Source: an uncultured Clostridia bacterium (GTDB lineage Bacteria; Bacillota; Clostridia; Christensenellales; Pumilibacteraceae). Taken from it: 64,000 nucleotides of DNA. This document shows positions 36,505 to 44,897 of this stretch, piece after piece. The stretch lies in NCBI GenBank assembly GCA_934270565.1, contig CAKQPR010000003.1, positions 124,001 to 188,000 on the forward strand, read 5' to 3'. Both the position numbers and the translations under genes were made by a program. Under the pieces are notes generated by a model. The model saw nothing but the letters and a program-made list of their open reading frames with translations, made no database searches and had not been told where the DNA came from. The stretch's first letter is position 1; every line of letters begins with the position of its first letter.

Positions 36505-38459
36505 AAAAAGTTATAGCGCTTATTCTCGCCGCGCTTCTGGCGTTTACCGCGCTTGCCTGCGGCAAAACCGACAACGGCGATAACGGCAACGGCGGCGAAA
36601 CCGAACCGAAAATTGTGTCGAAACTCGTCGAAAACGGTAAATCGGCATATTCGATCGTCATTCCCGAAAACGCGGACGAATGTAATGAATTCGCCGCCGA
36701 AGAGCTTCGCAGATATATCGAACGCGCTTCGGGCGCCCGCCTCGCGATCATGCGCGACGACGCGCTTCCGTCCGTCTCGACCGACGGAAAGTATATTTCG
36801 CTCGGCAAAACGAAAATTCTCGCCGGCTCCGGCGTAACGTTCGATTATTCCTCGCTCAACGGCGACGGCTTTTACCTTAAAACCGCGGGCAAAACGCTTA
36901 TCGTGGACGGCGCGAGAAACACCGGCGTTCTCTACGGCGCTTACGAAATTCTCGAATCGCTGTTCGGCGTCAGATTCCTCACCGACGACTACACCTTCGT
37001 TCCGACCGTAACCGAAGTCGAACTCCGCGAAACCGACCGCAAGGAAGTCCCCGCCGTTCAGTCGCGCGACTACTTCGCTTACCCCGCCATGAACGACCTC
37101 GATTACGTCTCGCATATGCGGTTTTCCACCAAGTACCGCGAAACGCCCGCCCGCTACGGCGATACGGGGCTTAACGCGTGGTTCGCGGGGGCGGGGCATA
37201 CGCTTCTTGCCGAAGCGCAGGCGCTCGTGCCGTATTCCGTGTACGGCGAAGAGCACCCCGACTGGTACTACCGCAACGGCGAAGAGCTCCGCTACACGAA
37301 CGGAATTACCGAAAACGACGAATTCGATCCGACCGATACCGAGTCGCTCGCGTATAACCTCGTCGAAATCTGCAAAAAGAGAATCCTCGAAAACAAAACC
37401 GCGCGCTACTTTATGCTCGGTCAGCCCGACAACAACGCGTGGGACGACAGCGCGGAGGCGGTAGCGAGCGAGCAGAGAAACGGCGGCAAGTCCGGCACTC
37501 TCATGGTTTTCATCAACGCGATCGCGGGCGAAATCGAAAAGTGGATGAAAGCGGAAGGCATCGACCGCGAAGTCACTTTCGTAACGTTCGCGTACTGGAA
37601 AACGCTCGACGCTCCAGTAAGGCCCGAGGGCGATACCTTCGTTCCCGTCAACGAAAAAGTCGTTCCGCGCGACAACGTGGCGATCATGATCGCGCATATG
37701 ACGTGCACTTATCACAGCCTTTACGATCGGTCGTGCTCGGACAACCTGCGCGCCGCGGCGATCTTCCGTCAGTGGAACGCGATCTGCGACAAGCTTTTCG
37801 TCTGGGATTACAACACCAACTTCGACAATCACTTCTTCTGGTACCCGAACTTCAATTCGCTCGTTCCGAATATCCGCTACTACGTCGATAAGGGCGTTAT
37901 CGAAGTCATGGCTCAGGGCGCGCCGCACGTCGGCAACTACTATCAGTGCAAACTCGAGGGCTACCTGTTCTCCAAGCTTCTGTGGAATCCAGACCTCGAC
38001 CCGAGCGACCTTATCGCCGAGTTCAACCGCCTGTATTTCGGCGATTCCGCCCGCGCCGCCGACGATTTCGTCGAACTTATGCGCGCTCATTACGCGTCGG
38101 TCGACGAGGAAAATCACTACTTCCACAACGAGCTTTACTCAAAGCGCGACTTTACGGATTTCAAGTGGTATCCGATAGGCTTCCTCGAAAAAGCTATGGG
38201 TATCATCGAAACCGAAATCGCCCGCGTCGCCAGCTCCGAACTGTCCGAAACGGATAAACGCACGCGCACCGATCGGCTTTACGAAATCTGGATTCACCCC
38301 GCGTATATGACGCTCAAAAACTACGCGGCGTACTACGACGCTTCGGGGCAGAAAGCGTTCGCCGAGAAGTTCTTCTCCGTCACCGACCGCCTCCGTATCG
38401 GCTACTACGGCGAGGGCGCTTCCATCGCGTCGCTCAAATCCAAGTACGGCATCAACTGA
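36501..38459 (+). CDS. DUF4838 lipoprotein
   Basis: A 652-residue exported paralogue of the protein at 25261. The signal peptide ends in lipobox TALACG (about residue 20), followed by a Gly/Asn-rich linker. The N-terminal alpha/beta domain (FAAEELRRYIERASGARLA, GVLYGAYEILESLFGVRFL) and DUF4838 core (GTLMVFINAIAGEIEKW, VTFVTFAYWKTLDAP, LFVWDYNTNFDNHFFWYPNF, SKLLWNPDLDPSDLIAEF) are both complete. The cysteine cluster of the cytoplasmic copy is absent. ATG overlaps the upstream TGA; GTGGAGGTG is the ribosome site. It likely acts at the cell surface on the same type of glycan. Confidence 0.86.
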   Translation: MKKVIALILAALLAFTALACGKTDNGDNGNGGETEPKIVSKLVENGKSAYSIVIPENADECNEFAAEELRRYIERASGARLAIMRDDALPSVSTDGKYISLGKTKILAGSGVTFDYSSLNGDGFYLKTAGKTLIVDGARNTGVLYGAYEILESLFGVRFLTDDYTFVPTVTEVELRETDRKEVPAVQSRDYFAYPAMNDLDYVSHMRFSTKYRETPARYGDTGLNAWFAGAGHTLLAEAQALVPYSVYGEEHPDWYYRNGEELRYTNGITENDEFDPTDTESLAYNLVEICKKRILENKTARYFMLGQPDNNAWDDSAEAVASEQRNGGKSGTLMVFINAIAGEIEKWMKAEGIDREVTFVTFAYWKTLDAPVRPEGDTFVPVNEKVVPRDNVAIMIAHMTCTYHSLYDRSCSDNLRAAAIFRQWNAICDKLFVWDYNTNFDNHFFWYPNFNSLVPNIRYYVDKGVIEVMAQGAPHVGNYYQCKLEGYLFSKLLWNPDLDPSDLIAEFNRLYFGDSARAADDFVELMRAHYASVDEENHYFHNELYSKRDFTDFKWYPIGFLEKAMGIIETEIARVASSELSETDKRTRTDRLYEIWIHPAYMTLKNYAAYYDASGQKAFAEKFFSVTDRLRIGYYGEGASIASLKSKYGIN

Positions 38460-38464
38460 TTAAA

Positions 38465-38501
38465 CCGAAAAGAGAGGTTGTACGCCTCTCTTTTTTTTCG
38501 G
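38465..38501 (+). terminator. Terminator of the second glycan operon
   Basis: GAGAGG pairs with CCTCTC, extended by CCGAAAA/TTTTCGG, followed by a run of T. It starts 6 bases after the stop. Confidence 0.9.
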
Positions 38502-38696
38502 CTCGTTCAGCTCGCGCGCCGAGTTATTAAAAGCGTCAGGGAGCGGCGTTTCCGTTTTACGGCGTTTTCGGCGTAAAACGACCCGATCGCCATAGCGTTC
38601 GGTATGTTTTTCGCGCCCCTACAAACCGCCCCGCGCCCCGAACGCTCCCGCCGAAATCTAAATTTTACGCATTTCGCGAAAACCCGCGTGTTTTTC

Positions 38697-38725
38697 TTGA
38701 CTTTGCCGCCCGCTTATGCTAAAAT
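38697..38725 (+). promoter_or_regulatory. Promoter of tRNA-Ser
   Basis: TTGACT, 17 bp, TAAAAT, about 31 bases before the tRNA. The stretch 38502-38696 shows no gene. Confidence 0.8.
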
Positions 38726-38756
38726 ATATAGGCTGTATATCGCAGTTAGCACCCGC

Positions 38757-38851
38757 GGAGAAATACCCAAGAGGCTATAAGGGGACCCCCTGCTAAGGGG
38801 TTAGTACGGTGATAAACTGTAGCGCGAGTTCGAATCTCGCTTTCTCCGCCA
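38757..38851 (+). tRNA. tRNA-Ser(GCT)
   Basis: Acceptor stem GGAGAAA (38757-38763) pairs with TTTCTCC (38841-38847), then discriminator G and an encoded CCA. The anticodon loop CTGCTAA between ACCCC and GGGGT gives anticodon GCT at 38792-38794, reading AGC/AGU serine codons. A long variable arm and the T arm GCGAG-TTCGAAT-CTCGC fit a class II tRNA. Confidence 0.95.
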
Positions 38852-38892
38852 GCGTAAAGCCCACCCGTAATCGGGTGGGCTTTAACGTTGCG
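38852..38892 (+). repeat. 41-nt hairpin repeat, copy 1
   Basis: Starts GCGTAAAGCCCACCCG; AAAGCCCACCCG pairs with CGGGTGGGCTTT. It sits at the tRNA 3' end and can act as its terminator. An identical 41-nt copy is at 39785-39825. The stretch 38893-39058 has no gene. Confidence 0.85.
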
Positions 38893-39058
38893 GAGAAAGC
38901 TAACGTTGAGAACTCCGCCGTCGGGCAAGACGAAAAGCCTGTACGCGGAATAACGCGACAAAACGCGGTAAACCGATCGCAAAAACTATACGCAGGCGGA
39001 AGTTCGCGGTGGCGAAGCCACCAAGGGAGCGGAGCGACCGCCATCTCGCGATTCACCG

Positions 39059-39084
39059 AAAAGGACGCAAATAGCGTCCTTTTT
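39059..39084 (+). terminator. Terminator-like hairpin
   Basis: AAAAGGACGC pairs with GCGTCCTTTT around AAATA, with Ts following. It may end read-through from the tRNA. Confidence 0.7.
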
Positions 39085-39131
39085 GCGTGTTGCGGAGAAA
39101 GCAGGAGAGGAGAAATCCGCCGTCAAAACGG

Positions 39132-39160
39132 TTGAAAAATCCGTAAACTTATGCTATAAT
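39132..39160 (+). promoter_or_regulatory. Promoter of the small membrane protein gene
   Basis: TTGAAA, 17 bp, TATAAT, about 65 bases before ATG 39226. Confidence 0.8.
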
Positions 39161-39225
39161 ATCAATATAAGGCAAGCATATCGTAGCGACATACGGCTTT
39201 GCCGAAACACCCGGAGGGTATTTCA

Positions 39226-39741
39226 ATGGAAAAGAAAAAATTTAATCGCGGAACAATGGTCGGCGGTATAGTCAGAATAGCGATTGCTTTAATCGCCGTA
39301 GTAATTGCCGTTATTGTTATAAGCTCGAGTGTCGGCTCGAGAGATTCGGAAGATAAATTCGGAACAGTATTTATGTGCTTGATAGGCGGTATAATGATTA
39401 TCGCGGCAATAGGTTTTGTCGGCAGCGGCGTAAAGATGATTATCGACGGTAAAAAGTCACTCGACGTTGCTCGCAAAGGTCATTCTGAAAACGGCAGAAT
39501 AACAGATCTGACGGAAACCGAAGTAACCGAAAACAACAACGGTTGCGTTTCTAATTACACAATATATAATTTAAAGTTCGAATACACGGACGATTTCGGC
39601 AACTTATGCGAAAGTCAAGAACAGGTAAGTCAAAAAGTTTACGACAAGTTGCAACAAATGACTCTCGTTCCGATTCTCGTGTACGGAGAACGAGCCATAT
39701 TCGATAAAAAAAGATTCGATAGAGAGAACAATATCGATTAA
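39226..39741 (+). CDS. Small membrane protein, DUF3592-like
   Basis: 171 residues. ATG 39226 follows GGAGGGT; a TTG nine codons upstream overlaps that site and is rejected. Two membrane segments (about 12-34 and 49-70) precede a soluble beta domain (GRITDLTETEV, YNLKFEYTDDFGNLCESQE, VPILVYGERAIF) that resembles DUF3592 proteins, which have the same two-helix plus beta-barrel layout. The gene is alone between two identical hairpins and has its own promoter. Function unknown; a more distant relative is at 52450. Confidence 0.75.
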   Translation: MEKKKFNRGTMVGGIVRIAIALIAVVIAVIVISSSVGSRDSEDKFGTVFMCLIGGIMIIAAIGFVGSGVKMIIDGKKSLDVARKGHSENGRITDLTETEVTENNNGCVSNYTIYNLKFEYTDDFGNLCESQEQVSQKVYDKLQQMTLVPILVYGERAIFDKKRFDRENNID

Positions 39742-39784
39742 GACGGTTTGTGACAATTCTTTGATTCCTATTGTTTCCTTGTTC

Positions 39785-39825
39785 GCGTAAAGCCCACCCG
39801 TAATCGGGTGGGCTTTAACGTTGCG
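39785..39825. repeat. 41-nt hairpin repeat, copy 2
   Basis: Identical to 38852-38892. It lies between the convergent ends of the 39226 gene and spmB and could terminate both. Confidence 0.85.
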
Positions 39826-39844
39826 ACGGAAATCGTTTTCCGCG

Positions 39845-40351
39845 TTAAAACCATCTGAGGCACAGGCAGCCGACGACGCAGCCGACGAAGGTGGAGAGGA
39901 GCGCGACGGGCAGGGCGTAGCGGAGGTTTTTGACTTTGCAGCCCGAAAAGTAGATGGACGAAACGTAAAATACGGTTTCGCTCGATCCGTAAATCACGGA
40001 CGCGCACAGCCCGATATACGATTCCGTGCCGTAAGTGAGGTAGATATTGTCGAGCACCGCCATAGCGCCCGCGCCGCTCAGCGGACGAACGATAATCAGT
40101 TCCGTAAGCTCGGCGGGAATACCGAAAAAACCTAATACGGGTGCGGAAAATCGCGACAAAAACGCGCTTATGCCGCTCACCCGAAACAGCTCGACGGCGC
40201 ACATAACGGCGAGCAGGTACGGGAAAACTTCCGCCATCAGCGACAGCGAAGTTTTCGATCCTTCGATGAAAGCCGAGTACGCGTTCTGTTTTTTTATCGC
40301 GCTCGCCAGAAGAACGGTCAGAAATATAAGCGGAATAACGTAACTTACCAT
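39845..40351 (-). CDS. spmB: Spore maturation protein B
   Basis: A 168-residue membrane protein of the nucleoside-recognition (Gate) family. Recognisable stretches are YSAFIEGSKTSLSLMAEVFPYL and RPLSGAGAMAVLDNIY, plus YGSSETVFYV. With SpmA it is needed for dehydration of the spore core in Bacillus and for normal spore heat resistance in clostridia. It starts 4 bases after the spmA stop, so the pair is one operon. Length is as expected. Confidence 0.93.
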   Translation of the reverse strand: MVSYVIPLIFLTVLLASAIKKQNAYSAFIEGSKTSLSLMAEVFPYLLAVMCAVELFRVSGISAFLSRFSAPVLGFFGIPAELTELIIVRPLSGAGAMAVLDNIYLTYGTESYIGLCASVIYGSSETVFYVSSIYFSGCKVKNLRYALPVALLSTFVGCVVGCLCLRWF

Positions 40352-40355
40352 AAGA

Positions 40356-40985
40356 TCACGCTTCCGCCGTCGCGCGCTTGCGTTTAAGCTTCTTCGCGCT
40401 CCGATTTTTCATCAGGGACTTCGGCTCGGCGGGCACAATTTTGGACAGAATTTTTACGAGCGCCACCCCGAGAACGGTGGAAACCACGGTGGAAATCACG
40501 CTCGCGGGCAGGAAAGCGGCGGGAGCGGTCGAGCCGCGCGTTATGCGCATGCCGATCACGGTGGACGGAATGAGCTGCAGCGAAGTGGCCGAAATCACGG
40601 TAAGCATAATCATATTCGTCGAAGCGTAAGGTTTCCCGTCGTACATCGAGTTTATCGCGCTCACGCCCATGGGAGTCGAGGCGTTGCCGAGCCCGAGCAG
40701 GTTAGCGGACATATTGAGCGTGACGAAACGCCGCGTGTCCTCGCCGGCGTTCGGGAATAAAAACCGCACGATCGGGCTTAAAATCTTCTCGACGAGTCGC
40801 GAAATTCCCGTTTTTTCGAGCATCTTGAAAAAACCGAGCCAGAACCCGTAACTTGCCACGAGGTTGAGCGCGAGCGTAACCGAATTCGTCGCGCCGTTAA
40901 GCAGCGAAGTTACCGCGCCGTCGGGGTTTACGAAGAGCATGACGGCGGTGCCCGAAATCAGAATAAACAACCATATAACGTTCAT
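40356..40985 (-). CDS. spmA: Spore maturation protein A
   Basis: A 209-residue membrane protein with the SpmA marks VTLALNLVASYGFWLGFFK, NMSANLLGLGNASTPMG and TVISATSLQLIPSTVIG. It is upstream of spmB in the usual order. The ATG at 40985 has no clear ribosome site (GAATATATATGTCGT precedes it), so expression may be low or the start may differ. The C-terminus is lysine-rich and cytoplasmic. Confidence 0.93.
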   Translation of the reverse strand: MNVIWLFILISGTAVMLFVNPDGAVTSLLNGATNSVTLALNLVASYGFWLGFFKMLEKTGISRLVEKILSPIVRFLFPNAGEDTRRFVTLNMSANLLGLGNASTPMGVSAINSMYDGKPYASTNMIMLTVISATSLQLIPSTVIGMRITRGSTAPAAFLPASVISTVVSTVLGVALVKILSKIVPAEPKSLMKNRSAKKLKRKRATAEA

Positions 40986-41040
40986 ACGACATATATATTC
41001 GCGCGATCGCTAAAATATTTTGCCCGCGCGGGGCAAACGA

Positions 41041-41069
41041 TTGCTTTTTTTGCGTGCGTAAGCTATAAT
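41041..41069 (+). promoter_or_regulatory. Promoter of metG-tatD
   Basis: TTGCTT, 17 bp, TATAAT, 35 bases before the metG ATG. No T-box or SAM riboswitch was seen in the short leader. Confidence 0.8.
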
Positions 41070-41104
41070 ATAACGGTAAAACAAGGACCTTCGGAGAAAA
41101 AACC

Positions 41105-43033
41105 ATGGAAAAAAAGACTTATTACATTACCACGCCGATTTATTATCCGAGCGGCAACTGGCATCTCGGGCACAGCTACACGACGGTTTGCTGCGACGCG
41201 ATCGCGCGCTACAAGCGTATGAGCGGGTTTGACGTATTCTATCTTACGGGTACGGACGAGCACGGACAGAAAATCGAGAAAAAAGCGCTCGAAGCGGGCA
41301 AAACCCCCAAACAATTCGTGGACGAGCGGGTAGCGGACATCAAAAAACTCTGGCAGCTGCTTGACATAAGCTACGACAAATTTATCCGCACGACGGACGA
41401 TTACCACGTCAAAGCCGTTCAGAAAATCTTCAAAAAGCTGTACGACAACGGCGATATTTACAAATCGACTTACAAGGGCAAGTACTGTACGCCCTGCGAG
41501 TCGTTCTGGACGGAAAGTCAGCTTGTAGACGGCAAATGCCCCGATTGCGGCAGAGAAGTCACGGACGCCGAAGAGGAAAGCTATTTCTTCCGCCTCAGCA
41601 AGTATCAGGACAGAATAAAGAAACTTCTTACCGAAACCGACTTCCTTCAGCCTCAGACCCGCGTAAACGAAATGGTAAACAACTTCCTTAAAGAAGGGCT
41701 TACCGACCTCGCCGTTTCGCGTACCTCGTTCAAGTGGGGAATTCCCGTCGAATTCGACCCCGGTCACGTCGTGTACGTGTGGGTGGACGCGCTCAGCAAC
41801 TATATCACCGCGCTCGGCTACGGCTCGGACGACGATTCGCTTTATAAAAAGTACTGGCCGGCGGACCTTCATATGGTCGGCAAGGAAATCGTGCGTTTCC
41901 ATACGATCATCTGGCCGGCGATCCTTATGGCGCTCGGCGAACCGCTCCCGAAAAAAGTATACGGTCACGGCTGGCTGCTTCTCGGCGGCGACAAGATGAG
42001 CAAGAGCAAGGGCAACGTCGTCGATCCGTATATTCTCGCGGAGCGTTACGGCGTGGACGCGATAAGATACTACCTTCTCCGCGAAATTCCGTTCGGCTCG
42101 GACGGAAGCTACACCAACGAGGAATTCATCGGGCTTATAAACAAGGACCTTTGCAACGACCTCGGCAACCTCGCCCGCCGCACGCTCGCCATGAGCCGTC
42201 AGTACTTCGGCGGCAAGGTTACGGACAAAGGCGAGAATGGCGAAGGCGACGAAGAGTTTATCGCCGCGATAAATTCGCTCCGCGCCCGCACGGACGAAGC
42301 GATCGACAAAATCAACCCGTCCAAGGCGCTCGAAGAAATTTTCGCCGTCATCGACAAAGCGAATAAGTATATCGACCTCACTCGCCCGTGGGTGCTCGCG
42401 AAGGAAAACGCCCGCGCCCGCCTCGAAAGAGTTATGTACAACCTGCTCGAAGCGCTCAGAGTGTGTTCGACTATGCTGCTGCCGTTTATCCCGACTTCGC
42501 CCGCGCGTATTCTCGACGGGCTCGGGGTAGAAAAACCCGACGATTTCGAAAAAGCGGCTTACGGCGCGGTAAAGAGTTACGAAACGCACGAAATCGAAGT
42601 GCTTTTCCCGCGTATCGACGTAGAAAAGGAGCTTAAAGAAATGGAAAAATTAGCCGAAGAAGCGAATAAACCCGCCGCCCCCGCGGAAGAGAAGAAGGAA
42701 GAAATCCCCGAAATCAGCGCGGACGAATTCTTCCGTACCCGCCTCGTCGTCGGCAAGATTCTTGCCTGCGAAAAGGTTGAAAAAGCGGATAAACTGCTTA
42801 AGTCCACCGTGGACTTCGGAAACGGCGACGTCCGCACGATTCTCAGCGGCATAGCCAAGTATTACACGCCCGAAGAAATGGTCGGCAAAAGCGTCGTGGT
42901 AGTCGCCAACCTCGCGCCCCGCAAGATCCGCGGTATCGAAAGTCGCGGAATGCTGCTTTGCGCGGCGACGGACGACAAGCTTTGCCTCGTTGCACCCGAA
43001 AAGGACGCGGAAGCGGGCACCGAAGTATGCTGA
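41105..43033 (+). CDS. metG: Methionyl-tRNA synthetase
   Basis: A 642-residue class I synthetase that charges tRNA-Met. The HIGH-type motif is PSGNWHLGHSY near residue 15-25, and KMSKS lies at 297-301. A zinc knuckle with CTPC and CPDC pairs sits near residues 125-150. The anticodon-binding helical domain and then a C-terminal tRNA-binding OB domain (FFRTRLVVGKILACEKVEKADKLL cut by the limit here to its start, about residue 540 on) are present. The Lys/Glu-rich linker near 515-535 joins them. The end overlaps tatD by 7 bases. Confidence 0.97.
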   Translation: MEKKTYYITTPIYYPSGNWHLGHSYTTVCCDAIARYKRMSGFDVFYLTGTDEHGQKIEKKALEAGKTPKQFVDERVADIKKLWQLLDISYDKFIRTTDDYHVKAVQKIFKKLYDNGDIYKSTYKGKYCTPCESFWTESQLVDGKCPDCGREVTDAEEESYFFRLSKYQDRIKKLLTETDFLQPQTRVNEMVNNFLKEGLTDLAVSRTSFKWGIPVEFDPGHVVYVWVDALSNYITALGYGSDDDSLYKKYWPADLHMVGKEIVRFHTIIWPAILMALGEPLPKKVYGHGWLLLGGDKMSKSKGNVVDPYILAERYGVDAIRYYLLREIPFGSDGSYTNEEFIGLINKDLCNDLGNLARRTLAMSRQYFGGKVTDKGENGEGDEEFIAAINSLRARTDEAIDKINPSKALEEIFAVIDKANKYIDLTRPWVLAKENARARLERVMYNLLEALRVCSTMLLPFIPTSPARILDGLGVEKPDDFEKAAYGAVKSYETHEIEVLFPRIDVEKELKEMEKLAEEANKPAAPAEEKKEEIPEISADEFFRTRLVVGKILACEKVEKADKLLKSTVDFGNGDVRTILSGIAKYYTPEEMVGKSVVVVANLAPRKIRGIESRGMLLCAATDDKLCLVAPEKDAEAGTEVC

Positions 43034-43803
43034 TCGACTCGCACGCGCACCTTACCGACCCGCACTTCGACGCCGAAAAGATCATCGCGGATATGAATGC
43101 GGACGGGCTCGAAAAGATAATTACGGTCGGTTGCGACCCCGTTTCGTCCCGCGAATGCCGCGATATTGCGGAAGCGCACGAAAATATTTACTTTTCGGTC
43201 GGCGTTCACCCCGACGACAGTCAGCGCCTTACCTGCGATCCGTTCGCCGAGCTTTTCGAACTCTCGAAAAGCCCCAAATGCGTCGCGATCGGCGAAATCG
43301 GGCTCGATTATCATTACGATTCGACCGAACGCGAAGTCCAGAAAAAATGGTTCGAACGCCAGCTTTGCCTCGCCGAAGAAGCCGATCTGCCTGTGATTTT
43401 CCATATCCGCGACGCCTACGAGGACGCCGAAAAGATTATTCGCGAGCATATCGGCCGCTTAAAACGCGGCGGGGTAGTGCATTGCTTCTCGGGCTCGCGC
43501 GAAACCTCCGAAATCTTCCTTAAAATGGGACTTCATATTTCGTTTACCGGCTCGATCACGTTCAAAAACGCCAAAAAGTTCGCCGAAATTATCGGCGCCG
43601 TGCCGCTCGATCGGATTCTGGTCGAAACCGACTGTCCGTACCTCACCCCCGAACCGCACCGCGGCGAAACGAATTACCCGAAATACGTCCGCTTCGTCGC
43701 CGAGAAAATCGCGGAGTACAAAAACCTCGATTTTGCCGAAGTCGCCCGCGCCACCCGCGCCAACACCTACCGCCTGTTCTATAAGCTCGACAGGGAGAAT
43801 TAA
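43027..43803 (+). CDS. tatD: TatD family metal-dependent hydrolase
   Basis: A 258-residue cytoplasmic TIM-barrel nuclease. ATG 43027 is chosen because LIDSHAHLTDPHFD, the family N-terminus with the HxH metal ligands, follows directly, and it overlaps the metG stop. Further marks are IGEIGLDYHYD, VIFHIRDAYEDA, GVVHCFSGS and the ending region LVETDCPYLTPEPHRG. TatD enzymes act as 3'-5' exonucleases in DNA repair. metG-tatD is a common gene order in Firmicutes. Confidence 0.94.
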   Translation: MLIDSHAHLTDPHFDAEKIIADMNADGLEKIITVGCDPVSSRECRDIAEAHENIYFSVGVHPDDSQRLTCDPFAELFELSKSPKCVAIGEIGLDYHYDSTEREVQKKWFERQLCLAEEADLPVIFHIRDAYEDAEKIIREHIGRLKRGGVVHCFSGSRETSEIFLKMGLHISFTGSITFKNAKKFAEIIGAVPLDRILVETDCPYLTPEPHRGETNYPKYVRFVAEKIAEYKNLDFAEVARATRANTYRLFYKLDREN

Positions 43804-43837
43804 CACCGACAATCTCGCGCCGGCGGACAACATATTT

Positions 43838-43986
43838 AAAGCCTTCCCCCTTGGGGGAAGGTGGCACGAGTGTGAGCGTTAGCGATCCGAGTGACGAATG
43901 AGGGGTCTGGCTGAGACGAACACAACGTAAAAGACAACCCCTCATCAGTCGCTACGCGACAGCTTCCCCCCAAGGGGAAGCCTTAT
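43838..43986. repeat. MITE-like element (family B), copy 1
   Basis: About 148 bp. The left end CCTTCCCCCTTGGGGGAAGG and right end GCTTCCCCCCAAGGGGAAGC are each hairpins and are inverted copies of each other. The inside carries GTGACGAATGAGGGG at left and CCCCTCATCAGTCGCTACG at right. No coding capacity. Other copies: 52168, 57015, 60036. Confidence 0.85.
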
Positions 43987-44085
43987 AAGGTAGGGGCGTT
44001 CCTCGTCCGCCCACAAACCAAGCGGAAAGCTCCTTAGCCCCGTCATTTCGAGCGTTAGTCGAGAAATCCCCCGCATCGGAAACGG
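43987..44085 (+). repeat. Dispersed repeat (family C plus A)
   Basis: GGTAGGGGCGTTCCTCGTCCGCC at 43989 followed by a family A unit (TCATTTCGAGCGTTAGTCGAGAAATCCCC). Together with the MITE it fills the 43804-44230 gap; the remaining 44086-44230 shows no gene. Confidence 0.7.
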
Positions 44086-44230
44086 AACCGCTCGTACACG
44101 AGCACCCCAAACACCCGCCCGCGCCGAGCGGAAGAAGCGTGCATAATCACAACCCGAAATTATTTAAAACCCCAAAAATCACAAGACGTATACGTTTTTT
44201 TACGACACAACAGACATCGGAGACACAACT

Positions 44231-44824
44231 ATGAAAGAAAATTTCGTATATCGCTACGGCGACAATCTTTATGTAAATCTTACCAACCGCTGCTGCAACG
44301 ACTGCACGTTCTGCATTCGCAACAACGGCGACGGAATAGGCGACAGCGGCTGTCTGTGGCTCGACCGCGAGCCGACTGCGGACGAGTGCATCGCGCTTAT
44401 AAAGGCGGCTGGCGAGTATTCCGAACTCGTTTTCTGCGGCTACGGCGAGCCGACCTACCGCGTGGACGAAATGGTAAAAATCGCCGACTTCGCGCACTCT
44501 CAGGGCAAAGTAACCCGTCTTAATACCAACGGTCTCGGCAACCTCATAAACGGCGAGGATATCGCCCCGAAACTTGTAAATGCAATCGACGTTATATCCG
44601 TTTCGCTCAACGCCGACAACGCCGAGGATTACGACAAGGTTTGCCGCAGTATTTACGGCACCGAAGCGTTCGGAGCAATGCTCGACTTCACGCGCGAGTG
44701 CGTAAAGCTCGGCGCTAACACCGTCATGAGTGTGGTTGCGGTAGACGGCGTTAATATCGAAAAATGCCGCGAAATCGCATCTTCCGTCGGCGCTCACCTC
44801 CGCGTAAGAGAGTATATCGCGTAG
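44231..44824 (+). CDS. TatD-associated radical SAM protein
   Basis: A 197-residue protein matching the radical SAM family found beside tatD (TatD-linked rSAM). The cluster motif is CX3CX2C at Cys21, Cys25 and Cys28 (CCNDCTFC), and ELVFCGYGEPTYR is the glycine-rich motif that binds S-adenosylmethionine. RLNTNGLGNLI and VISVSLNADNAEDYDKVCR complete the half-barrel. It is shorter than most radical SAM enzymes and has no SPASM domain. The substrate is unknown. It lies 427 bp behind tatD, separated by a repeat element. Stop is TAG. Confidence 0.88.
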   Translation: MKENFVYRYGDNLYVNLTNRCCNDCTFCIRNNGDGIGDSGCLWLDREPTADECIALIKAAGEYSELVFCGYGEPTYRVDEMVKIADFAHSQGKVTRLNTNGLGNLINGEDIAPKLVNAIDVISVSLNADNAEDYDKVCRSIYGTEAFGAMLDFTRECVKLGANTVMSVVAVDGVNIEKCREIASSVGAHLRVREYIA

Positions 44825-44850
44825 CATTTACCCGTTTTCCGAGTTTAACG

Positions 44851-44885
44851 AAAAAAGCCCTCTTCATCGCCGAAGAAGGCTTTTT
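44851..44885. terminator. Bidirectional terminator
   Basis: AAAAAAGCC...TTC pairs with GAA...GGCTTTTT. It lies between the convergent radical SAM gene and the 173-residue protein gene. Confidence 0.85.
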
Positions 44886-44897
44886 GCATAGTTGCGT

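Noticed and set aside
38746..39056. Open frames over the tRNA on the minus strand
   Set aside because: They translate the antisense of tRNA-Ser and the hairpin, and recur with the repeat; no ribosome site.
41041..41104. T-box or SAM riboswitch before metG
   Set aside because: The leader is only about 30 bases long after the promoter, too short for either element.
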